64,000 nucleotides of DNA from Marthasterias glacialis (Eukaryota > Echinodermata > Asteroidea > Forcipulatida > Asteriidae). Below the pieces are notes generated by a model. The model was given only the letters and a program-made list of their open reading frames with translations, did not search any database and was not told the DNA's origin. The translations under genes were made by a program, and so were the position numbers. Below are positions 56,101-64,000 of this stretch, piece after piece. The DNA is taken from positions 12,472,065-12,536,064 of the forward strand of contig OU452238.1 in the NCBI GenBank assembly GCA_911728455.2, written 5' to 3'. Positions within the stretch are counted from its first letter, which is position 1, and every line of letters begins with the position of its first letter.

Positions 56101-57536
56101 ATTCTACCAAATCAAGATTTTATTGGCTCAAAGCAGCATGTATGCTACCTTCTATTCATTTATTTTTGTTCCCGTAAGGCTTATGTCAAAGTCTGGTACC
56201 TATGATGTAATGCATGACCTAAAAGGGATGTTACGTTTGTTACCAGGGTGTGGTATCAGACTTTAATTTGGTCTTTGGTGTGTCGCTGTTTCACAAGCGT
56301 AGTTTTGAAACTGTATAAAAGGGGAATAAAATATTCTACTCGATTTTGTTCATTTTCAGGTTAAAAAAAAGAAGGGAAAAAATGGCGCGATATAAAAAAA
56401 TTCAACTGGAGTTTGGAAATCGTATTTTTTATTTGATCATTTATTTGGATATTTTTGTTGTTGCTATAAAAAGTTAGAGGTCCCAGAAAACTACTATTAT
56501 AATATATATTTTTTTGCTTTAAATAGTATCTGTTTAGAATGATTATAATCAATCAGGCCCGTGTGGTAATGTTTTATGACAGCAATTTATTTCTGTTTAA
56601 TTTATGCTATAATGATTGAAGGCCGTGTTTACCTTTTTAGTATATTATTAATTTAAAATCCAAAAGTATTTTTAAGCCGCCAAATGTTGGCCTATTTTAC
56701 TAAAAAAAAATGGATATGTAATGATTATTGTACTATAATAATAAAATGTATACATAATCTGACTTTAAAATAGAGAGAGAGAGTAGTTTTCTTTAAAATA
56801 ACTACTAAAAAATAGATTTGACAAAAGTGCCTCTAAACGTACGTGAATAACATGGAGTCCGAATTGCATTTATTTGAAAAATATAATACCAGTAATAAAA
56901 GTTATATAACTATTATTATTTATTTGAGGCTACACGTTGTTTTAATATCAAAGTAGTTTTGGATTAATAGAAGACTTTATCAAGGAATGAGTGCATTTTA
57001 TGCGAAATTTTAAACATCTATTTGTTTAGCTTAGATGGGTATAAATAAGTAAAAACAAGTTAGAAATTGTGTAACTTGGTGACATTTTTGAAGAAATGAC
57101 AATATTTCAACCAACCTTTAAACTGTTCATACAACAAAAAAATCATTTTTAGAACAGTGGTACAGAGACACTTTGATATTTGGAAGTTTCTTTTATTCTC
57201 GTGTTTTCTGTTGGTAAACCTGAGGCAAAAGTGCATTGAAAACTTCATGAATTAACTATTAGGTTTTTCTGAGGGTGTTGAGTTTTGTATTGCCGACACT
57301 TTTAACAGTTTTTGATGTATGTAAAACATTCTAATGCAGGGAGTTCTGCCTTTATACGCAATGTAATGAGAAGAGAAAAAAAAGTGTGTTTTTTTCTCAG
57401 CTTAAGTGATCATCTTAATGAGAGTCTCCCATTTAAAATAATTTTTGAAATATTTTTTTTTCCGATATTGTAATATTATAGTTATTTTATGAATCAAACA
57501 ATAATTATGTTAAATCACTGTTATGTAAGTTTTGGA

Positions 57537-57542
57537 AATAAA
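57537..57542 (+). terminator. Candidate distal poly(A) signal
   Basis: AATAAA followed by a TG/T-rich stretch (GTGTTGAAGTGTTT near 57,577). It is the best cleavage-site candidate downstream of MYO1D. No transcript data are available. Confidence 0.4.
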
Positions 57543-57626
57543 GAAGACTTTGAACTCTTTTGTTAAAAAAATGAAAGTGTTGAAGTGTTTACAAAGAACA
57601 GTTCCGCGAAGTCCTCGCTTGACGGT

Positions 57627-57683
57627 ATATTTTTCTATATTTTCTATATTTCTATATTTTCTATATTTTCTATAATTGTCTAT
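57627..57683 (+). repeat. TTTCTATAT microsatellite
   Basis: About six units close to TTTTCTATAT in tandem, 90 bases past the candidate MYO1D poly(A) signal. Confidence 0.75.
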
Positions 57684-58355
57684 CAGTGGATTGAACAGTT
57701 TGAGTTGATTGGTAGGATCTTGGTATTATTTTATTTGAGCCGCTTTTCTTCATCAGAGTAATTAGAGAAATAGCCATTGGGAAAGAATATGAAGATGAAT
57801 GAGAAACAAAGGAATTTAAAGCCTATTTATTACAAGAAAGACGTTCATCAGGGGGTCAGGTGAATTGTATGTTACAATCAATCAGAATGCATGGGAAGAG
57901 AAATTCGATGTTTCATTGAAAGAACCAAACAGACGGTTGGACTACTTTTTAATAGGGAAACTTATAGTACGGACTTTTGACACAAGCGGGCGCTCTCTGT
58001 GTGCCGTGTGTAACTTCCACCGACATGAAACGCAATTAGATAAACAATACATCACCGGTTCACGTGACATGTATGCAAATTAACGTTACTTCAATGACAA
58101 ACATCGGGACAATACCTGGAATGCAATAATAGCTGTTTGTATGTGAGTTTTCCTTGAACATTTAGGTACTGAACGATACGATAGGGCTGAAAATTATGTC
58201 GTTACCACCTACGGTACAAGATCAACCGACTGCAATCATACCAGATTGTCCAGACGGATGGCATACAATAATTTCAACAATAGTTGAAGGTATACTGACC
58301 AATGTACAACAGGTGGCCAGAGCCTGCACTGTAATCAATCCAATTATGGAAGCTT

Positions 58356-58549
58356 CAGTGGCGTAACCATACATTTTTATTGGTGGGGGTTGGGGGGCGG
58401 GGGCAAAGACATAGTTTGGAGGGGGGCTACTGTAGTGAACCATTCATTTGTACAGTTTTCGACCTCATTATCGAGGCATGGGGTTTGAGGACACTGAGCG
58501 GGTGCGGGGGGCCGGGGGGGGGGGGTAGCCCCACCGGTTCACACCACTG
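58356..58549. mobile_element. hAT-like MITE with 8-bp target duplication
   Basis: GGAAGCTT flanks both ends exactly (58,348-58,355 and 58,550-58,557). The termini CAGTGGCGTAACC and GGTTCACACCACTG are inverted. The interior is rich in G runs. CAGTGGCG-type ends with 8-bp duplication are the hAT signature. Confidence 0.85.
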
Positions 58550-58869
58550 GGAAGCTTACAGTGATCCACGTTTCACGAGTTAAAATAATCATAGAAAGGC
58601 ACAAAACTTATATATAATTAAGATGGCTTTCCGTGCTGTACTTTCCACGATCCACGACCATACATCACGGAAACTATGCAGATACAGCAAACCAAAATGA
58701 AGTCTTTTTTTTATGGTATGCGAACTAGGAAATACATCTTCATGAGGCAAGTTTTACGTCTTTCTGCTTAGAACAACGGTCACTTTAAGCTCCCGTAAAA
58801 ACGTCACTTCAACAAACATGCCATGACTCGGAGTCTAAATGCACACTGGAAAGCAGTTTTTATGTTTTT

Positions 58870-59580
58870 AAGGTGACGTTTTTAAATAAATAAGCAAAAT
58901 GTACTAGGATTGATGGTACACGTTAAAGAACCCAGAACACCTATCGTGAAAGAGTAGGGTTTACCCTGATGTTTCTGGTTCAGCAAACATCCTTACCTAC
59001 GGGTTTCCTCAGGCTTTCAAGCTGCAGTGATTATTGAGTTTGCTGGAAGGGTAGGGGTTCACCCTGGTGTTTCTGGTTCATAGCAAGCACCCTTACCTAC
59101 AGGTTTCCTCAGGCTTCCGAGCTACAGTGATTGTTAAGTTTGCTGGAAGAGTAGGGGTTTACCCTGGTGTTTCTGGTTCAGCAAGCACCCTTACCTACAG
59201 GTTTCCTCAGGCTTCCAAGCTACAGTGATTATTAAGTTTGCTGGAAGAGTAGGGTTTACCCTGGTGTTTCTGGTTCACAGCAAGCACCCTTGTCTACAGG
59301 TTTCCTCAGGCTTCCGAATTACAGTGATTATTAAGTTTGCTGGAAGAGTATGGGTTTACCCTGGTGTTTCTGGTTCAGCAAGCACCCTTGTCTACAGGTT
59401 TCCTCAGGCTTCCGAGCTACAGTGATTATTAAGTTTGCTGGAAGAGTATGGGTTTACCCTGGTGTTTCTGGTTCAGCAAGCACCCTTATCTACAGGTGTC
59501 CTCAGGTTTCCGAGCTACAGTGATTAAGTTCGCTTTTGAGACATCATTGCTTTCATTACCAGAAATTAATAATAATAATA
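58870..59580 (+). repeat. Family C SINE body amplified as six ~97-bp tandem units
   Basis: From 58,945 six units repeat the order AGAGTAGGGGTTTACCCTGG, TTTCTGGTTCAGCAAGCACC, GTTTCCTCAGGCTTCCGAGC, GTGATTATTAAGTTTGCTGG. The last unit passes into the normal SINE tail (TTTCATTACCAGAAATTAAT). The tRNA head is missing. The copies differ by only a few bases. Confidence 0.85.
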
Positions 59581-61302
59581 AGGACTAATTGGTTTAATTA
59601 TTTCTTATTAATTAAATAGTTAAACTAGTTAGTAAAAAGGACAACAACATTTTTGAACCTGCATGCTTACAATTTAGTACACTAGAAATGAAATACGCAA
59701 GCTCAAAGGATTCGTGTTTATATAAGTTCACGTTTTTGTTTTGTTTTTTTGGGGGGGTTTTACTTCTTTTTCTTCTCTCAAACTGAAGATGTTCCAATGA
59801 AAATCGAGCGGACTGCTTCTATGGTAAAGTGCACCACTCAGGAGTTGGGAAGTGCATCACGATTCACTCAGTGTTATTGTTCCATTTAACCTGAGATTAT
59901 GTTTTCCCAACTTATTCTTTTTTTTAACGCTTAAGAAAATACTTTTCGGCTGAATTTCAATGTTTTTGAAAAATGGTAGAAGTTTTACCACAATTACGTC
60001 ACTCGTCACTCTTCTTTTTTGGGGGCGGCAAGCGGGGGATAAGACTTTTTTGGGGTGGGGGTTGGGGGCTGTTTAACGTATAGAACAATTCATTAGCGTC
60101 CCTCTGTTCTACGATCTCATGGGAGGGGGAAAGAGGGGGAAGGGCTCAGGCCCGCCCCCTCTGGTTACGTCACTGATTGCGTGACAGGGAGAAAATGCTG
60201 TTTGCATTTTAAACGATGGACATTTTAAAAAGACATTTGAATAGAGTTTGCTTTGACTTTCTTGCCGAGTTTAAGGACAGTGTCCTTCTTTTGGTCAATA
60301 TACTGAAAGCATAAATTGGCCACTGCCTTGTGTTTGTTACCGGGTACTACTTAGTAAACTTGATGTTGTCCTTCTCTGTAATTATTATTGATATGGAAAA
60401 TATGGGCTCTTCCCTTTAAGCTATTTGTTATTGCACGAGGACAACAGAGAGAAGCTGAGATTGGCCATGTCACGTTTTAAAATGGACTGACACGCGTCGG
60501 GTGCAGTGTTGACATGGCAGGCAGAAATGGATGGCAGACAATTTGGCATGCAAACTTATTTAACATGACATACAGCGCACACAGATGGCGCTTGCCCATC
60601 CTTGTTCTGTGGTTGTCTTGCCACATTATCAGCCTGCTGCTCCATGGCGCTTAAACGACTATGAAACGGCAGGCAGACATTTACGGGCAAGTATGCATGC
60701 AGGGCAGACGAGACAGGGCGCACGGATGGTACCGGCTTGAGGCAACCTACGCTAATGTGACACAATTATTCAGTCCTTATTAAGGTTTCAGACTGCCCAG
60801 GGCAACCATGTTTTAGGAAAAATCTAGTTTGTCTCTTTAATTCCAGTCCACTGGTTAAAAGTCAAGTTATGCATGTCAACACCGTGGCAAAGCCCGCCAG
60901 CATCATCGGAATGAGATTCCCTCAATTTCAGTTGACAGCTTAGAAAAACATTATCGAAATCGATAAAAAAATCAAATCATATTGGAATTGGAATGATGGC
61001 ACGTATGGACTGCATGATTAATGCCCAGGTTGTCTCTTGTGCTTTTACCTTATTTTAAAGGGGGGAGAATTCTGAATTCCGGAAAAGTAAATTTCACTTT
61101 CAATTTCACTTAATTAGTTTTTTTCACAATATACCCTGAAGCCATTACTTCTTTGCAAAACCAACGTTGTTATCTGAATTGACACTATGCCAAAATAGTT
61201 TGGTAATTGCTCATTTTTGTTGCTTTCAAATTGTTTTAGTGTTGGGAAAACCCCACTCGACAGCTCTCTTCTTGTCGTGTAAAATGTTTTGGATGTGTGC
61301 CA

Positions 61303-61481
61303 ACAGACCTTTATCATGGTGCAGCTATCTTGATTTTCTCTCATTCAAACCAATGTAACCAAACCGAGGCTGGAAGGGCAAATAGTCTGGTTCCTTTTTG
61401 TACAATGAATATTAGCATCTATTACTGTTATTGGATACAGAGAACATGACCAAGATGGTGGCAGCATGATAAAGGTCTATT
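61303..61481. mobile_element. MITE with AACAGACCTTTATCATG ends
   Basis: CAACAGACCTTTATCATGGT at the left mirrors GCATGATAAAGGTCTATT at the right. Internal CTATCTTGATTTTCTC pairs loosely with ACATGACCAAGATGGT. The element is ~180 bp. Confidence 0.72.
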
Positions 61482-62351
61482 AGGTTTAGGAGATGCAAGA
61501 AGTCAGAAACCACGCGAAGGTTGGGCATCGCTTTGTTTTATAAGACGCCTTGAAGGCAAACCGAAGGTCTAATTGTCTTTATTTTGAGTTTTGTAGTACA
61601 TTTTCTCGCATCTATAGTTCAGACGGAAATGTTCAAGCTCTCAGATTGAAACTATGTCATTAAATCAATGTATCCTGATCAAATGTCAGATTGGAAAACA
61701 TAGAACTATGTCATGTATTGCTACTTTAAAAATGTTTTTCTCAAGAATATATCAAGGATACTGTTTTAAAATTATCCACGATTTCCTTGGGAATCACAAG
61801 AAAAAGAAAACTGATTATACAAAATTTAACGTGATTCTCCATAGTAGAACATGATTAAGGCTTCATTACGTAGTTGATAATCGCAAGGACCGGTCTCTTG
61901 TAAAGAAATTATGAGCTCACGGCAGATTTTCAAAAATTCAATTCATAAATAATTTCCCTGCAAATTTGATTTTCATATGTTATGATGTGGTTCATTTTGC
62001 ACGGAGGCTCTTGCGGTGTATTGAGTGAACTAGTCTTAAATAAGTTTCTGTGGGCCTTGATTGCCACCTAATTCGTTTTTGCACAAGGGCAGCTTTGTAT
62101 GCGAGATCCAAATTACGCGTCTGGGTCATTTTGAGTCTTCATCAAAGTTTGGCCATTTTGGGATTTTTTCGTCTTCTGCAACTCAAACAATCATTGTTAC
62201 CGAACCGAGGTTGTAAAAAGAGGTCTGATATTGAAATTCAAGATGACGGCCGAACCAAATTAGGTACAAGTATAGGCAATGGTTTTATATTATAGTATAT
62301 TTTATTGTCTAAACCAACAGCGGAAGAACCGCCATTTACAGGAAATGTAAT

Positions 62352-62529
62352 TCCTACACTGCAAAAACTGGGGTGTTAAATTGATTCTCTCGGTATCTGT
62401 ATGTGACAACACCGACATGGTGTTAGTTATCTCTATTTGCTTTATCATTGGTAAAATTAACACCATGTCGGTGTTGTCACATATAGATACCAAGAGAATC
62501 ATTTAACACCACAGTTTGTGCAGTGTAGT
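62352..62529. mobile_element. Foldback MITE with CTACACTGCAAAAACTG ends
   Basis: CTACACTGCAAAAACTGGGG to GACATGGTGTTA is mirrored nearly base for base after a ~30-base centre (TAACACCATGTCGGTGTTGT to GTTTGTGCAGTGTAG). The stem would be ~70 bp. Confidence 0.82.
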
Positions 62530-64000
62530 ATCACCAACATGGGTATTGCCACCATATTGTGGTCTTCTAAGCAGTTCACAAGTTGAGAAATAGGACAAAA
62601 TAATCATAATAAACAAATGGGGTCATTTTGAAATTTAAAATGGCGACTGAAGACGCGGTTGAAAAAATGGTACGTTTTTGATATCAGCACCCTAAATTGA
62701 CAAAGTTAAAATACATTTTAGTACAAAAACCCAGCTGGAATACGTAAGAAATTTTACTAGAATGAGAATCGGCATTCGTTTTTGCAATTGAAGACATGGA
62801 CTACGACAGGTAATATGCCAAGCTTTCGTAGTGCTGGTTGCAATGTAACACAGTCCTGCATGCTTTTAAAATATTCATTTGGTTCGCTTTTTTTTTTTGA
62901 AAAGAAACAGTTTCTGGATTCAGAATGGTTAACTGTGTGTGGATTGATAAAAGACACAGCCCCGTGGAGACTGGAATCCATTCGATGTCGTTCTCGGGAC
63001 ACCGTAGCCGTGCCGAAATGACTCATCGCTTCAACTCATAAAAAAAAAACACATTTTGAGGCAAACAGGCCTTGATGCACTCGGGTCTGAAATGCAGCCA
63101 ATTAATTCATGGTATCAAACAAATTCATGCAAGATGAGACGAGTCATCAAGAGCGAACAATCTACAGCCCAAAAGAAGTTTCCTTGAGTGAGGCAATACG
63201 CCAGGCACTCAGGGGGCGATGGGGGGTTTGTTTGAAAGGTTACGGGTGTCATTAATATGCAGGACGCGTTGAGTTCAGAGAGCTGACCACGGCTAGTCAA
63301 CTCAAAACACAAGTCATGTACTTGAAGGGGTTTGGTAAGTGGACGGTGCTGCTTGGCGCAGAAGAAAGTACGTTTGTTGATCGTATGCCGGAGCAATATA
63401 TGAGAATGCGAGGAGGTTGACTTGGTGCGGGAGGAAAGTGACATGGGAGTTTGGAAAGCTGAGGAGGATTTTACTCTTTACGAATGTAGATGAAGAACTG
63501 GAGGGGACGGGGGAAGGGATGAGGGGGGACATGAAAGGTGGACGGGAGGCCGTCTCGGGTCTTGGGGAGGAGGGGGCCGGAGACGAAGATCAGCGGCGAA
63601 ACAAGGGTAACATTTAAGGGAGCACAAGGGGTGCACCATTTTTTTTCTCGGAGGCACTTTTGGCCAATTGAAACTGTTAATTCCGTTTGTATTCTTCCTA
63701 AGACCTTTTTCAGCGCTCTTGTTAGGCCCTTTACTATTTTTTTAATCAAATTATCTGACATAGAGGTAAAAACAAATACACTGTTTTGCCTGTTGTAGAA
63801 AAAGTTATAAAAACATTGAACTTACTACATAAAAGCTTATAAATCTCAAAGGCCTAGATTTCAAAAGGGGGTGGGTACCCGGTGGCACAGACATCAGTGT
63901 GGGCGTGCCCTTTTAGTTACGCCACTGACAAAGAGGGAGGTATTATACAAGTTTAGTGATATGCTCGGGGTGCACGCCTATATACTTCAACTCCCACTCA

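Larger units (their letters stand above)
52074..57560 (+). other. MYO1D: Possible long MYO1D 3' UTR with terminal poly(A) signal
   Basis: After the stop codon and a ~1.1-kb repeat cluster, 53,160-57,560 is AT-rich, nearly free of recognisable transposons and without conserved ORFs. A canonical AATAAA at 57,537-57,542 is followed within ~40 bases by T-rich and GTGTT-rich sequence, as at a cleavage site. Other AATAAA matches occur at about 53,569, 53,633 and 56,325, so shorter isoforms are possible. The extent is inference. Confidence 0.4.
57600..64000. other. Intergenic or unassigned right end
   Basis: I see no conserved exons. It holds a TTTCTATAT microsatellite (57,627-57,683), a hAT-like MITE with target duplication (58,356-58,549), a six-copy ~97-bp tandem repeat (58,945-59,560), foldback MITEs at 61,303-61,481 and 62,352-62,529, and GC-rich hAT-like remnants near 60,010-60,190 and 63,860-63,930. 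The remaining open frames are short and have no recognisable motif. Confidence 0.6.

Noticed and set aside
63115-63798. Cluster of short open frames at the right edge
   Set aside because: Low-complexity G-rich strand and its shadow; no family recognised. A gene continuing beyond the window cannot be excluded.
1-64000. CRISPR arrays, retroviral or LTR elements
   Set aside because: No direct-repeat/spacer arrays, no paired long direct terminal repeats and no gag, integrase or protease motifs were recognised. The reverse-transcriptase pieces seen are of the CR1/L2 LINE type.

Overview
The window looks like nuclear DNA of a marine invertebrate deuterostome, most likely an echinoderm. This is an inference from intron-rich genes, protein sequences very close to vertebrate orthologues, and a dense load of tRNA-derived SINEs and short palindromic DNA transposons of the kind seen in echinoderm, hemichordate and amphioxus genomes. 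No prokaryotic features, CRISPR arrays or free-standing tRNA or rRNA genes were found.

Two conserved genes lie head to head. On the minus strand, 509-18,050 holds 18 coding exons of an ABCB6-type half ABC transporter: an N-terminal accessory membrane domain, the ABC membrane domain, and a nucleotide-binding domain with Walker A, signature and Walker B. The last ~90 codons lie beyond the left edge. On the plus strand, 21,551-52,073 holds a complete 20-exon class I unconventional myosin of the MYO1D (MYO1D/G) type. All 20 exons join in phase to 1,006 codons, which matches my recollection of the human MYO1D length. The 3.5 kb between the start codons is a divergent intergenic region that also carries a long inverted-repeat transposon.

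Downstream of MYO1D, 52,074 to about 52,900 holds an old LINE fragment with a nested MITE. A repeat-poor, AT-rich tract follows to a strong AATAAA at 57,537 and may be a long 3' UTR. From about 57,600 to 64,000 I see only repeats and unassigned sequence.

Introns and spacers carry at least three tRNA-derived SINE families. Family A has a tRNA-Lys-like head. Family B has box A/box B with a body starting at the motif GGCTCAGTGG. Family C has a Ser/Leu-like long-variable-arm head. Families B and C share a 3' tail. There are also many non-autonomous DNA transposons: piggyBac-like with TTAA, pogo-like with TA, hAT-like with 8-bp duplication, Mutator-like with long terminal inverted repeats, and several unclassified foldbacks, plus LINE 3' ends and minisatellites.

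The most unusual structures are four. One is an intronic composite repeat (33.8-36.7 kb) in which an ETS-core palindrome is repeatedly followed by direct repeats of the nuclear-receptor half-site, with CRE palindromes between. The second is a foldback of two mirrored tRNA-Lys-like SINEs (17.3-17.6 kb). The third is an inverted-repeat element with two perfect 130-bp arms plus an 80-bp perfect palindrome (19.3-19.9 kb). The fourth is a 21-bp minisatellite with an 81-bp higher-order period, open in several frames (47.9-48.5 kb). Coordinates of exons were read by eye from splice consensus, phase and homology remembered from the families; no alignments were run.
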